Shown: positions 7,293 to 16,477, counted from the first letter of the stretch. The stretch: DNA of 41,635 nucleotides from JACCUZ01 sp038246575 (GCA_038246575.1 JBBRVU010000014.1:1-41635); one strand, 5' to 3'. Made by a program: numbers and translations. Notes: generated from the sequence alone by a model not told the origin.

Positions 7293-8384
7293 TCAGTCGC
7301 TCCCGCACAGGGCAGGGCGGTCCGGGTCGCGCAGGTTGGGACAGCAGCCGGCCGGGCAGATGTCATGGCCCGGCCCGAGAGACCCGAGCGCCGGACGCAC
7401 GACATCCTCGCCGCGGAGCAGCGCGGCCCGCTCCAGCACCAGGTCCCGGATCGAGGCGACGAACCGCGCGTCAGTGCCGACGGTGCCCGCCCGGGTGCAC
7501 GGCAGGCCGACCCGCTCGGCGGTCGCCAGCGCCTCGGTGTCCAGGTCGTGACGCACCTCCATGTGGTCGGAGATGAACCCGATCGGCACCAGCACGGCGG
7601 CCCCGGCACCGGACTCCTTCAGAGCCTCCAGGTGGTCGTTGACGTCGGGCTCCAGCCACGGCTGGGACGGCGGCCCGCTGCGGCTGCAGTACACGAGGTC
7701 GTACGCCGGGGCCCCACCGCGAGCTGTCGCGACACCGGCGGTGATCAGTCGCGCGACGTCGCGGTGCTGCGTCTCATAGGCACCGCCGTCCGGGCCGCTG
7801 CCGTCGTTCATCGCGACGGGCACCGAGTGCGTGACGAACACCAGCCGGGCTTCGCCACGGACGCCCTCTGGCAGCTCGTCGATCGCCGCGAGCGTGGTGG
7901 CGGTCATCGTCTCGACGAACCCCGGATGGTTGAAGTAGTGCCGGACACGGTCGATCTGCGGCGCCCGGTCTCCCAGCGGCTCCACGGCCGCGGCGAGGTT
8001 CTCGCGGTACTGGCGGCACCCGGAGTACGAGGAGTAGGCCGACGTGAGCAGCGCGAGCACCCGGGTGCGACCGTCGTCGACCACAGTGCGCATCGTGTCC
8101 GCGAGGTAGGGCGCCCAGTTGCGGTTGCCCCAGTAGACCGGCAGGTCGACGCCGTGCGCGGCGAGGTCGGCCTCGATCGCTGCGATCAGCTCCCGGTTCT
8201 GCCCGTTGATCGGGCTCACGCCGCCGACCGCGTAGTAGTGCTCCGCGACGTCCGCCAGTCGCTCTCGCGGGATCCCCCGGCCCCCGGTGACGTTCTCGAG
8301 GAACGGCATCACGTCCTCGGGTCCCTCGGGTCCGCCGAAGGAGACGAGCAGGAGAGCGTCGTACGGCGCCGGGTCGGTTGTCAC
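7293..8384 (-). CDS. hemH: Ferrochelatase (coproporphyrin type)
   Basis: This enzyme inserts Fe(II) into a porphyrin in haem synthesis; actinobacterial enzymes use coproporphyrin III and are also called CpfC. The 363 residues hold the N-terminal LLLVSFGGPEGPEDVMPFL signature, the YSSYSGCRQY segment and the catalytic THS motif with His186. The C-terminal tail has cysteines at 343, 347, 348 and 360, typical of actinobacterial ferrochelatases that bind a [2Fe-2S] cluster. The start is GTG 8382-8384; the ribosome-binding site is weak. It is followed at once by suhB and is divergent from the MFS transporter gene. Confidence 0.93.
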   Translation of the reverse strand: MTTDPAPYDALLLVSFGGPEGPEDVMPFLENVTGGRGIPRERLADVAEHYYAVGGVSPINGQNRELIAAIEADLAAHGVDLPVYWGNRNWAPYLADTMRTVVDDGRTRVLALLTSAYSSYSGCRQYRENLAAAVEPLGDRAPQIDRVRHYFNHPGFVETMTATTLAAIDELPEGVRGEARLVFVTHSVPVAMNDGSGPDGGAYETQHRDVARLITAGVATARGGAPAYDLVYCSRSGPPSQPWLEPDVNDHLEALKESGAGAAVLVPIGFISDHMEVRHDLDTEALATAERVGLPCTRAGTVGTDARFVASIRDLVLERAALLRGEDVVRPALGSLGPGHDICPAGCCPNLRDPDRPALCGSD

Positions 8385-8422
8385 CCACGCATCGTCGCAA
8401 ACCCGACATCGCAGATGACCCG

Positions 8423-8453
8423 TTGGGGCGTCCGACCGGTCATCCCCTACCGT
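8423..8453 (+). promoter_or_regulatory. Leaderless-type promoter for the MFS gene
   Basis: A TTGGGG -35-like hexamer (8423-8428) and TACCGT -10 (8448-8453) are separated by 19 nt. The -10 ends 6 nt before GTG 8460, so transcription could begin on the start codon. Confidence 0.45.
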
Positions 8454-8459
8454 GCGCTG

Positions 8460-9638
8460 GTGCTCCGTCCCTACCGCAGGCTGCTGGCGACCCCCGGCGG
8501 TCGCGTCTTCTCCACGGCGGGCTTCGTGGCGCGGATGCCGATCGCCATGATCGGCCTGGGCATCGTGCTGCTCGTGGTCTCCCGGGGTGGCCGGTACGGG
8601 ACGGCCGGCGCACTGTCCGCGACGTTCGCGGTGGTGAACGCCTTCGCGACGCCGGCCGTGTCACGGCTCGTCGACCGCTTCGGCCAGCGCCGGATCCTCA
8701 CCCCGGCCATCGCCGTCGGGGCCACCGGTGTCCTGATCTTCGTGATTCTCGTCACGGTGGACGCGCCCCTGTGGAGCTTCTACCTGTCGATCGCCGTGGC
8801 CGGGTCGGCCTGGCCGTCGATCGGCTCGCTGGTCCGGGCCCGGTGGAGCCACGTCCTCGGGACCGATCCGCGGGTGCACACGGCGTACGCCTATGAGTCA
8901 GTGCTGGACGAGGCCACCTTCGTGCTCGGCCCGCTGATCGTCACGCTGCTGGCCACCCGGGTGGCGCCCCAGGCCGGGCTGCTGACCGCGGTCCTGCTGC
9001 TGAGCGCAGGCAGCGTGGCGATGCTGGCGCACCGCGACAGCGAGCCGCGGCCGGCCCCGGCCGACGGAGGGACGCACCCGTCCGCCCTGACCAGCCCGGG
9101 CCTGCCCTGGCTGATGCTCGTCCTGCTGTTCGTCGGCGGGGTCTTCGGCTCGGTGGAGATCAGCGCGGTGGCCTTCGCCGACGAGGCCGGCAACCGGTCG
9201 ACGGCCGGCCTGCTGCTGGCCTGCTACGCCGGTGGCAGCATGATTTCCGGACTCCTCTTCGGAGCGGTGACGTGGCGGGTCAGCGCCCGGCGTCGACTGC
9301 TGCTGGGCGCGGCGATGATGACGGCAACCGCTACGACGCTCCCGTGGATCGACTCGGAGCCGTTGCTCGGTGCGGCTTTGTTCCTGGCCGGGGTGGGCAT
9401 AGCGCCGACGCTGATCAGTGCGTTCTCGCTGGTGGAACGGATCGTCCCCGCGAGGAACGTGACAGAGGGCCTGACCTGGGCCACCACTGGGTTGGTCATC
9501 GGGTTCTCGATGTCGACCTGGCTGGCGGGCCAGCTCGTCGACGGCCCGGGGGTCACCGCCGCGTTCTCCGTCGCCTCGGGCTCCGGACTGGCGGCCGTGG
9601 TGGTCGCCACGGTGGCAATCCGCCGGCTACCGCGCTGA
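8460..9638 (+). CDS. Major facilitator superfamily transporter
   Basis: The product is a 392-aa membrane protein with about twelve hydrophobic segments and a polar central loop (RDSEPRPAPADGGTHPS), the usual 6+6 MFS layout. The first cytoplasmic loop has VSRLVDRFGQRR, an MFS motif-A-like sequence. The substrate is unknown; the sequence is most like actinobacterial drug-efflux-type permeases. I chose GTG 8460 because it gives the LRPYRRLL N-terminus common in such proteins and sits right behind a -10 element. An in-frame ATG at 8415 would add 15 residues but has no ribosome-binding site. It is divergent from hemH. Confidence 0.85.
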   Translation: MLRPYRRLLATPGGRVFSTAGFVARMPIAMIGLGIVLLVVSRGGRYGTAGALSATFAVVNAFATPAVSRLVDRFGQRRILTPAIAVGATGVLIFVILVTVDAPLWSFYLSIAVAGSAWPSIGSLVRARWSHVLGTDPRVHTAYAYESVLDEATFVLGPLIVTLLATRVAPQAGLLTAVLLLSAGSVAMLAHRDSEPRPAPADGGTHPSALTSPGLPWLMLVLLFVGGVFGSVEISAVAFADEAGNRSTAGLLLACYAGGSMISGLLFGAVTWRVSARRRLLLGAAMMTATATTLPWIDSEPLLGAALFLAGVGIAPTLISAFSLVERIVPARNVTEGLTWATTGLVIGFSMSTWLAGQLVDGPGVTAAFSVASGSGLAAVVVATVAIRRLPR

Positions 9639-9751
9639 GCCGGACGGGGAGCTGGTGGGGCTGGCCCGGGAGGCGAGGACTGTCGGGGCGAGAAGTCGAC
9701 ACGTCGATGACTCGCCTGGCGCGCCTCCCCGAGTTGGGCCGCCCGCCGTCC

Positions 9752-9757
9752 TAGGGT
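9752..9757 (+). promoter_or_regulatory. Leaderless-type -10 element for sepH
   Basis: TAGGGT fits TANNNT and ends 7 nt before ATG 9765. There is no purine-rich ribosome-binding site between them. Confidence 0.5.
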
Positions 9758-9764
9758 CGGCGAC

Positions 9765-10721
9765 ATGAGCGGCGAGCGCGCGAGCAGCCTCCCCATCGGG
9801 ACAGTCGACCCCTCCGGGGCCGCGGCTGATCCGGCGCCGACCACGCCCCCCGTGCCCCCGGTGCCGGCCGAACCCCGCTCGCCGATCGATCTGCGTCTCG
9901 TCGCCGTGACCCCCGACAAGGCGCACCTGGTGATGGAGGACTCGGCCGGCCAGCAGTTCCGCGTCCCGCTCGACCAGCGCCTCGCCACCGCCCTGCGCGA
10001 GGTCGCACCCCGTGACCGCACCCGTACCTCGGCCCAGCTGGAGATCGCCTTGGAGAGTCAGCTCAGCCCGCGAGAGATCCAGGCGCGCATCAGGTCCGGT
10101 CAGGACCTCGAGGAGGTGTCGCGGGCTGCTGGCATCTCACCCGACCGGGTCGAGCGATATGCCAGCCCGGTCGTCGCAGAGCGCGAGCACATCGTCGAGC
10201 AGGCTCAGCGGACGCCGGGTCGTCGAGCGGGCAGCGGTAGCGCGCCAGCCCTGCTCGACCTCGTCCAAGCGCGGCTGACCGAGCAGAAGGCATCGGCCGA
10301 GGCCACCGAGTGGGACGCCTGGCGGGGCGACGACGAGCCGCGCTGGACCGTGCGGCTGTCCTACCTCGCCGCGGGGCGCAACCGCAGCGCGAGCTGGACC
10401 TTCGACCCGCGGGGGCGGGTGCTGTCCGCTGCCGACGACGAGGCCAGGTGGCTGGTCGACGACACCGGCTCCGAGCGCGACGAGGACCTTCCGCCGGCCG
10501 TGGTGCGCCGGCTGGCCAGCGTCCCGGCCGGCGCAGAGCCAGCGGCGGAGACGGCAACGACCGGCCCGGATCAGTCCGTTCCCGACGAGGTGTACGACCG
10601 GGAGGCCGACGACGCCCGCGAGGCGGCTCGCCGCCAGGAGATCGCCGCCGCCAAGACGAACCGGCGTCCGCCGGTGCCGTCTTTCGACGACATCATGTTC
10701 GGCCCGCGCCGACGCAGCTGA
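9765..10721 (+). CDS. sepH: SepH cell-division protein (DUF3071)
   Basis: The product is 318 aa. A Pro/Ala-rich N-terminus precedes the conserved domain starting at IDLRLVAVTPDKAHLVMED (about 40-60). A helix-turn-helix-like segment follows (SPREIQARIRSGQDLEEVSR, then GISPDRVERYA, about 100-135), then a second conserved block around the RWTVRLSYLAAGR stretch. The C-terminus is charged and ends in FDDIMFGPRRRS. This is the layout of SepH, an actinobacterial protein that promotes FtsZ assembly at division sites. It is cytoplasmic and acts at the septum. The converging neighbour is thymidine kinase. Two 12-bp direct repeats sit at its 3' end (10709-10742). Confidence 0.88.
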   Translation: MSGERASSLPIGTVDPSGAAADPAPTTPPVPPVPAEPRSPIDLRLVAVTPDKAHLVMEDSAGQQFRVPLDQRLATALREVAPRDRTRTSAQLEIALESQLSPREIQARIRSGQDLEEVSRAAGISPDRVERYASPVVAEREHIVEQAQRTPGRRAGSGSAPALLDLVQARLTEQKASAEATEWDAWRGDDEPRWTVRLSYLAAGRNRSASWTFDPRGRVLSAADDEARWLVDDTGSERDEDLPPAVVRRLASVPAGAEPAAETATTGPDQSVPDEVYDREADDAREAARRQEIAAAKTNRRPPVPSFDDIMFGPRRRS

Positions 10722-10742
10722 GGGTCTTCACCGACGCAGCTG
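10709..10742 (+). repeat. 12-bp direct repeat at the sepH 3' end
   Basis: CCGACGCAGCTG occurs at 10709-10720, where it covers the last sense codons of sepH and the TG of its TGA stop, and again at 10731-10742. It may be a small local duplication; no function is evident. Confidence 0.5.
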
Positions 10743-10768
10743 GGGCCTCCGGCCGAGGCGTTCAAGGC

Positions 10769-11458
10769 TCAGCCGACCGTGCGGGGAGTGATCGCGCAGG
10801 CCGCGAGGTCGAAGGGCAGCGCATCGGGCGAGATGGCCCCCTGCCGCACCAGCGCATCCGCGGAGGCAGCGGTCATCCGGCGCATGTGGTGGCGGCGGCA
10901 GAGCACCTCGTAACCGATCTCGCCGCCTGCCTCGGTGTCACCCACGACAACCTGCTCGCCCTCGACGACCATGACGCCGTCGATGCTGCGCGCATTGTGT
11001 GTGGCGCGGGTCCCGCACCAGCACAGCGCTTCGACCTGCAGGACCTGCACCCGGTCGGCAAGCTCGATGAGCCGCCGCGACCCGGGAAACAGCCTGGTTC
11101 GGAAGTCCGCGGTGATGCCGAAGGCGAAGACGTCAACAGACATCTCATCGACCACGCGGGCCAGCTGCTCGACCTGCTCGGGGGTGTAGAACTGCACCTC
11201 GTCGCAGATGAGGTAGTCGACCTTGCCGCCGTGCATCAGCTTGTCGGCGACCGTGTCCCAGAAGTCCAGGGTGTCGGTGACCTCGATCGCCTTGGTGCTG
11301 AGCCCGAGGCGGCTGGACAGCGTCGCCGACCCGGCCCGGTCGAGCCTGGTGAAGATCAGGCCGACCCGGCCTCGTTGGCGGTGGTTGTGGTCGACCTGCA
11401 GCGCCAGCGTGGACTTGCCGCAGTCCATGGTCCCGGAGAAGAACGCAAGCTCGGCCAC
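10769..11458 (-). CDS. tdk: Thymidine kinase
   Basis: This enzyme phosphorylates thymidine to dTMP with ATP in nucleoside salvage. The 229-aa type II (TK1-like) protein has the P-loop GTMDCGKST (9-17), the DEVQF motif with Glu87 as likely general base, and a zinc ribbon made of C146, C148, C187 and H190, which carries the lasso region. The GTG start at 11456-11458 has an AAAGGA ribosome-binding site 7 nt upstream. It lies leftward, after the terminator of the alkaline-phosphatase gene, and converges with sepH. Length is within the family range, with a modest C-terminal extension. Confidence 0.93.
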   Translation of the reverse strand: MAELAFFSGTMDCGKSTLALQVDHNHRQRGRVGLIFTRLDRAGSATLSSRLGLSTKAIEVTDTLDFWDTVADKLMHGGKVDYLICDEVQFYTPEQVEQLARVVDEMSVDVFAFGITADFRTRLFPGSRRLIELADRVQVLQVEALCWCGTRATHNARSIDGVMVVEGEQVVVGDTEAGGEIGYEVLCRRHHMRRMTAASADALVRQGAISPDALPFDLAACAITPRTVG

Positions 11459-11545
11459 GGCCGGATCCTTTCATCGGTCGGGCGGCTCCGGCAGGCCGGG
11501 TGTGTCGGCCGTGACCCCAGCGGACGCGACTCGTTGGTCCTGTCA

Positions 11546-11578
11546 GGGGCCGTGCCGACGAGGGGATGGCACGGCCCC
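11546..11578 (-). terminator. Strong hairpin between the phosphatase gene and tdk
   Basis: Perfect 11-bp arms (GGGGCCGTGCC and its complement) enclose an 11-nt loop, directly after the stop of the leftward phosphatase gene. There is no T-tract, which is usual for actinobacterial intrinsic terminators. Confidence 0.65.
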
Positions 11579-11586
11579 AACCTTGT

Positions 11587-12741
11587 CTAGGCCGGGTGCA
11601 CCAGCAACGGCACGAGCAGCTCGTCGTCGGTGACCGACCCGTGCAGCCCCACCAGCATCTGCATCGTCTGCGGCAGCAGCCGCGAGTCGATGACGGCCGA
11701 CGCGCCCCGGGCTGCCGCCACCACGTCACCGATGCGGGGGCGGACCTCAGCGGACACGACCGGGCCGAAGATCCCGCTCTCGATCGCCTCCTCGCGGGAC
11801 AGCACCCAGAACGAGTCGCCCAGCGTTGTCTGCCAGGCCGCTTGGACGTCCTGGCTCGCGCCGTCGCGCGCGTGGACGTGGACCCCTCGCATGTCACCCG
11901 CGACGGCCTCGACGCCGGTGTCCAGGGCCGGGGTCCGGGCCACGTCCCACCGGTTCTCGAGCGGGACGTCGACCATGCCGTGATCGGAGGTGACCAGCAG
12001 GGTGGCGCCTGCCGGCAACGCCTGCGCCAGCTGCTGCGCGAACCGGTCGATGTGGGCCAGCTCCTGGCGCCACGCCTCGCTCTCGCAGCCCCGGCGGTGT
12101 CCGGTGGCGTCCAGGTCGCCGACATAGACGTAGGTCAGGGATGTCGTCGACCGTCCGACAGCGGCGACGGTCTCGGCGATGCGCTCCCCCAGCGACTCCG
12201 CGGCCGCGTAGTCGCCGCCGCGCAGGCCCGCCTGGGTGAGCCCGTCCCCGTCGAAGGCGCGCGGGCCGACCCTCGCGACGGTCAGCCCGGCGGCCACCGC
12301 GCGCTCGAAGACGGTCGGTCGCGGTTGCAGTGCGCGCAGGTCGGTCTCGGCCGGGATGGCGAGGGTGTTGATGACCCGGCCCGGCGCGATCCGCACGTAC
12401 AGCCCGGTGATGCCGTGCTCGCCCGGGGGGAGCCCCGTGCCGAGCGACGTCAGCGCGATCGGGGTTGTCGTCGGGAACACGGAGGTGAGCATGCGGCTGC
12501 CGGGAACCGCCAGCAGCGAGGTCAGGAAGGGCGCCGCGGCCGGGTGCGCCTGCAGAGCGTTCCAGCCCAGCCCGTCGATGAGGAGCACGCAGACCTGGCT
12601 GGTGGTGTCGAGCTGCAGGGCTGACGGTGTTCCCGGAACACCGAGGCGGGCCAGCACCGCCGGGAGCAGGTCGGCGATCGACCCGCCGCCGTAGGCCGGG
12701 ACCGGGACGGGATCCGACGCGACGTCGGCGGCTGCCGTCAC
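11587..12741 (-). CDS. Alkaline-phosphatase-superfamily phosphodiesterase/pyrophosphatase
   Basis: The product is about 384 aa. The metal-binding Asp is D56 (VLLIDGLGW) and the nucleophile region is FPTTTP with Thr92/93. The later metal ligands appear in GDLDATGH and TSDHGM. This is the layout of type I phosphodiesterase/nucleotide pyrophosphatases, which hydrolyse phosphate mono- or diesters; the substrate is not deducible. No signal peptide is seen, so it is probably cytoplasmic. I chose GTG 12739-12741 because it overlaps the TGA of the DUF5998 gene (GTGA), showing coupled translation. The 3' end is followed by a strong hairpin. Confidence 0.85.
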   Translation of the reverse strand: MTAAADVASDPVPVPAYGGGSIADLLPAVLARLGVPGTPSALQLDTTSQVCVLLIDGLGWNALQAHPAAAPFLTSLLAVPGSRMLTSVFPTTTPIALTSLGTGLPPGEHGITGLYVRIAPGRVINTLAIPAETDLRALQPRPTVFERAVAAGLTVARVGPRAFDGDGLTQAGLRGGDYAAAESLGERIAETVAAVGRSTTSLTYVYVGDLDATGHRRGCESEAWRQELAHIDRFAQQLAQALPAGATLLVTSDHGMVDVPLENRWDVARTPALDTGVEAVAGDMRGVHVHARDGASQDVQAAWQTTLGDSFWVLSREEAIESGIFGPVVSAEVRPRIGDVVAAARGASAVIDSRLLPQTMQMLVGLHGSVTDDELLVPLLVHPA

Positions 12742-13310
12742 CGGGCGCTGGCGCGGGACAACGCGGCAGCGAACCCGAGCATCCGGGCGACCGCGTCGGC
12801 GCCCTCGGCCGCTTCGCTGACCCGCAGCGCGATGTCGTCGGCCGACGCACTGCCGCTGTAGCCGTGATCTGCCTCGCACTCGGAGTCTCCGCAGGTGGCC
12901 GGCTCGAGCTCGATGCGGCTGACCGCGCCCCAGCCGATCGTGACCGTGACCTCTTGCGGAGCCGCATCGCCGCGATAGCGCATCGGCTCGAGCACGACGC
13001 GGTTGATCACGACCGAGCGGATGCTCGAGAGGGGCACCGCCTCGGTGGCAGCGGTCACGAACGGGGCCGGGGTCACCGCGTCGGCGGGGTGGTCGTCGGC
13101 GTGACCGAGTACGAGGCGGTTGGGGGTCAGCACCAGCACGGTGATGTGCCGACGTACCTCGTCGCCGTCGAAGGTCGTCTCCTGGTGCACCACGAACGCG
13201 TCGATGGGCTCCCCCGCCACCGCGTCGTCCACCGCGTCGGCCACCAGCTCGGGGTGGTAGCCCGCGAGCTGGATTGCGGCGCGCAGGTCGGCCAGGGTCG
13301 TGTCGGTCAT
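12738..13310 (-). CDS. DUF5998 family protein
   Basis: The product is about 190 aa, soluble and beta-rich. It begins TDTTLADLRAAIQLAGYHPEL and continues with strands such as RHITVLVLTPNRLVLGHADD. The Cys/His/Asp patch TCGDSECEADHGY could bind metal. It resembles the DUF5998 family, which in actinobacteria sits next to this alkaline-phosphatase-like gene; function unknown. ATG 13308-13310 is preceded by AAGG at 9 nt; an ATG three codons upstream lies too close to that sequence. Its stop overlaps the phosphatase start, so the two proteins are probably made in fixed ratio and may act together. Confidence 0.75.
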   Translation of the reverse strand: MTDTTLADLRAAIQLAGYHPELVADAVDDAVAGEPIDAFVVHQETTFDGDEVRRHITVLVLTPNRLVLGHADDHPADAVTPAPFVTAATEAVPLSSIRSVVINRVVLEPMRYRGDAAPQEVTVTIGWGAVSRIELEPATCGDSECEADHGYSGSASADDIALRVSEAAEGADAVARMLGFAAALSRASAR

Positions 13311-13407
13311 GGCGGCCATCCTTGCACCTGTGAGGGCCGACGCCGCCCGCTCGCCCCCAACCCCCGCTGCACGCCTCCCACCCGCCTCATCCCGCTCTGC
13401 TGACACG

Positions 13408-13450
13408 CTGGCGGGGCTACGACATGGTTACCGTGTCGTAGCCCCGCCAA
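13408..13450. repeat. 43-bp palindromic intergenic repeat, copy B
   Basis: The arms are 21 bp long with two mismatches, around a single central T in GGTTACC. The right end is CCCCGCCAA, as in copy C. It lies downstream of the GNAT/acyl-CoA-synthetase gene and upstream of DUF5998, both leftward. As RNA it would form a very stable stem. Confidence 0.8.
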
Positions 13451-13524
13451 CCGCCGTCCTACTGCCCCGTGGCGGCCGGCGGCACCGGCTCGAGCGACTT
13501 GCGGCGGAGGGGGCGAGGCTGGCG

Positions 13525-16218
13525 TCAGCCGGGAAGCAGGGCCCGCGGCCCCCGATCACTGCGGATCTCGGGCCGCGCCAACCGCCCGCTCGCGGTCAGG
13601 ACGCTGGCACCGCTGACCGCGGCAACAACCGGGTTGAGCTCCAGCTCGGCCACCTCCGGCAGGTCATCTGCCAGCCGGGCCAGCCGCGCCGTCACGTCCT
13701 CGATCGCGGCCAGGTCGACCGGCTCGATCCCCCGGTGACCGAACAGCAGTGGCGCGGCCCGCACTGACCGCACGAGACCTGACAGGTCGGTGTCGGTCAG
13801 CGGAGGGATGGCGTACGCGACGTCGCCGAGCAGCTCGGTCGCCACCCCGCCGACACCGAAGGACACCACCGGCCCGAGCAGTGGGTCCTCGAAGCAGCCG
13901 ATCACGCAGGACACGCCGGTGGGCGCCATCGCCTGAACTGCGAAGAACCCTGCCGAGCGCGGTCCGAGCCGGGCAGCCATGGTGGCGTACGCACTGTCCA
14001 GTGCCGCCTCGTTCTCGAGGTCGAGCCGCACACCGCCCAGGTCGCTGCGGTGCAGCAGCTGCGGGGCCAGCGACTTCAGGGCCACGGGGTAGCCGAGGTC
14101 GGCCGCTGCGGCCAGGGCTTCCGCCCGGGTCGGGACCGGGCGCAGCGGCCACAGCTCGACGCCGTAGCAGGCCAGCAGCTCGGTGAGCGCGCCGTGGTCG
14201 AGCTCGACCGCGTCGCGGCTGCCGAGCAGGTCGGCGACCAGTGCCCGGGCGGCTCGTACGTCCAGGCCGGACGGCTGGACCGTGTGCCCGGCGGGCTTGG
14301 CCCGCCACGCCGAGTACGCCGTCACCGCAGCAAGGGCACCGACGGCATCCTCCGGGGTCGCGTAGGACGGCAGCACGTTGCGGCCGTCGGCGGACCGCAG
14401 GCCCTCAGGGACGCCGCGCATGCCGAGGAACGTCGCGACCGCCGTCTTGCCCGAGCTGCCGGCGGCTTCGACCAGTGCCTCTGCCACCACCTCGTCGCGG
14501 GTCTGCAACGGCGGGATGAACACGGCGACCACCGAGTCGACGTCCTCGGACGCGAATGCCTCCCGCAGCGCGGTCGACAGGTCCTCGGGCGTCGCGGCTG
14601 CCGGTAGCGGCGGCGCCGCGGTTGCGACCGCCAGCCCCGCCTCGTCGCAGGCATCGATCGCCAGCCGGGCCAACGCCGCCGAGTTGCCGACGACTGCGAC
14701 CCGCGGACCGGCCGGCAGCGGCTGGTGCGCGACGAGCTGCCCGACGTCGAAGAGCTCGTGCAGGCTGTCGACGCGGATCACGCCGGCCTGCCGGAACAGC
14801 GCTTCGACCGCCGCCGCCGGTGCCCGTGTCTGGCGCACCTGGTGGCCGACTGGCGGCCGGTTCACGAAGCGGCCGGACTTCACCACCACCACAGGCTTCA
14901 GGCGCGCGAGGCGGCGGGCGATCCGGCTGAACTTGCGGGGGTTCCCGAACGACTCGAGGTAGAGCAGGACTGCGTCGGTTGCGGCGTCGTCCTGCCAGAA
15001 CTGCATGAGCTCGTTGCCGCTGAGGTCGACCCTGTTTCCCGCCGACACGAACGACGACAGGCCGAACTCGCGCCGGGAGACCTGGTCGAGCAACGCGATC
15101 CCCATGGCCGCCGACTGCGAGAAGAACCCGACCCGCCCGGCCGGCGGAAGCTGCGGTGAGAGCGACGCGTTCAGCCGAATGTCAGGGTCGGTGTTGAGGA
15201 TCCCCAGCGACGCGGGCCCGACGACCCTCATGCCGCTTCCCCGGGCCCGGTTGACGAGCCGCCGTTGCCGGTCGAGGGCCCCGGGCTCGCCGGTCTCGGC
15301 GAAGCCGCCCGAGAGAACGACGAGACCGCGTACCCCCTTGGCCGCGGAGTCGGCGACCACGCTGTCGACCTGGTCTGCCGGGACAGCGACGACGACGAGA
15401 TCGACCTCGCCGGGGATGTCGCGGACGCTGTCGTACGCGGTGTGGCCGCCGACCTCGGCCAGGTGCGGGTTCACGGCATGGACCGTGCCCGTGAAGCCGT
15501 CCCGCACCAGGTTGGCCAGCACCGTCGCCCCCATCGAGCCCTCGCTGCGGCTCGGCCCGACGACCGCGACCGAACGCGGTCGCAACAGGCGCTCGACAGA
15601 CCGGGCCTCGGCCCGGTGCTCACGGGCGTACGCCACGGCACGCGAGTCCTCGGTCGGCTCGAGGTCGAACGCCAGCCGGACGACCCCGTCGTCGAGCTCG
15701 TGGCTGACGACGTAGCCCGCCTCCTCGAACACCCGCAACATCTTGCGGTTCGACGGGAGCACGTCCGCAACGAACCTCGAGATGCCGCGTTCGCGGGCAG
15801 CCGCCGCCAGGTGCTCGAGGAAGATGGAGCCGATCCCCCTCCCCTGGTGGGCGTCCTCGATGTTGAACGCAGCCTCGGCCTCGGTCGGGCTGATCCGTTC
15901 GTAGCGGACGACGCCGATCATCTCCTCGCCGACGGTCGCGATCAGCGCGACCCGATCCGTGTGGTCGACGATGGTGAACCGCGCGACGTCGCGCGCGGAC
16001 AGCTCGCGGTACAGCGAGAAGAACCGGAAGTAGATCGTCTCGTCGGACAGTCGCGCGTAGAACCGGGTCAGCCGGTCGGCGTCGGACGGCCGGATCGGCC
16101 GGATGTGCGCAGTGCCCCCGTCCCGCAGGACGACGTCCGCCTCCCAGTGCCCCGGGTAGCTCGCGGCGGGGCCGGTCGCAGTGCCGGTGGGCGGGTCGTT
16201 CGCGCGCTCGCCACCCAC
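13525..16218 (-). CDS. GNAT acetyltransferase fused to ADP-forming acyl-CoA synthetase-like domains (Pat-type)
   Basis: The product is 897 aa. A GNAT domain comes first, about 27-190, with the acetyl-CoA motif QGRGIG at 125-130. Then come a CoA-binding Rossmann domain (about 212-305), a succinyl-CoA-ligase-like middle region and a C-terminal ATP-grasp domain. Proteins of this layout are protein lysine acetyltransferases that control acyl-CoA synthetases; the GNAT domain is N-terminal here, whereas Salmonella Pat has it at the C-terminus. The SHTG-type catalytic histidine of true ADP-forming synthetases is absent: the matching stretch reads GHQVRQTRAPAAAVEALF. The synthetase part is therefore probably a sensor. 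A -10 element lies 7 nt before the GTG start. Confidence 0.88.
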   Translation of the reverse strand: MGGERANDPPTGTATGPAASYPGHWEADVVLRDGGTAHIRPIRPSDADRLTRFYARLSDETIYFRFFSLYRELSARDVARFTIVDHTDRVALIATVGEEMIGVVRYERISPTEAEAAFNIEDAHQGRGIGSIFLEHLAAAARERGISRFVADVLPSNRKMLRVFEEAGYVVSHELDDGVVRLAFDLEPTEDSRAVAYAREHRAEARSVERLLRPRSVAVVGPSRSEGSMGATVLANLVRDGFTGTVHAVNPHLAEVGGHTAYDSVRDIPGEVDLVVVAVPADQVDSVVADSAAKGVRGLVVLSGGFAETGEPGALDRQRRLVNRARGSGMRVVGPASLGILNTDPDIRLNASLSPQLPPAGRVGFFSQSAAMGIALLDQVSRREFGLSSFVSAGNRVDLSGNELMQFWQDDAATDAVLLYLESFGNPRKFSRIARRLARLKPVVVVKSGRFVNRPPVGHQVRQTRAPAAAVEALFRQAGVIRVDSLHELFDVGQLVAHQPLPAGPRVAVVGNSAALARLAIDACDEAGLAVATAAPPLPAAATPEDLSTALREAFASEDVDSVVAVFIPPLQTRDEVVAEALVEAAGSSGKTAVATFLGMRGVPEGLRSADGRNVLPSYATPEDAVGALAAVTAYSAWRAKPAGHTVQPSGLDVRAARALVADLLGSRDAVELDHGALTELLACYGVELWPLRPVPTRAEALAAAADLGYPVALKSLAPQLLHRSDLGGVRLDLENEAALDSAYATMAARLGPRSAGFFAVQAMAPTGVSCVIGCFEDPLLGPVVSFGVGGVATELLGDVAYAIPPLTDTDLSGLVRSVRAAPLLFGHRGIEPVDLAAIEDVTARLARLADDLPEVAELELNPVVAAVSGASVLTASGRLARPEIRSDRGPRALLPG

Positions 16219-16225
16219 GCCCCCG

Positions 16226-16231
16226 AGGCTA
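16226..16231 (-). promoter_or_regulatory. Leaderless-type -10 element for the Pat-type gene
   Basis: On the minus strand this reads TAGCCT and ends 7 nt before GTG 16218. The G-run in between could also serve as a poor ribosome-binding site. Confidence 0.45.
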
Positions 16232-16471
16232 TACCGCCCCCCAGTGCGCCCCCTCCCCCCCGCAGTTGATCATGCAGCAATGGGGATCTTGGTTCACCTG
16301 GATCGGGGTCGCGGCATTCGGTAGCGCTTCAGGTGCTAGCGGGTCGATGCGTCTGACGGCTGCGGACAACCGACGACTGCAGCACGACTGCCACGCCGCA
16401 AACGAGCTCGACGACGTACGCCGTCCAGTCCGAGACCCCGCCCGCCCAACACACCCGAAGCGGGCCGGCTA

Positions 16472-16477
16472 TAGCGT
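16472..16477 (+). promoter_or_regulatory. Leaderless-type -10 element for the psuG operon
   Basis: TAGCGT fits TANNNT and ends 6 nt before ATG 16484. No -35 is evident. The remaining divergent region (16232-16471) shows nothing else I can name. Confidence 0.45.
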
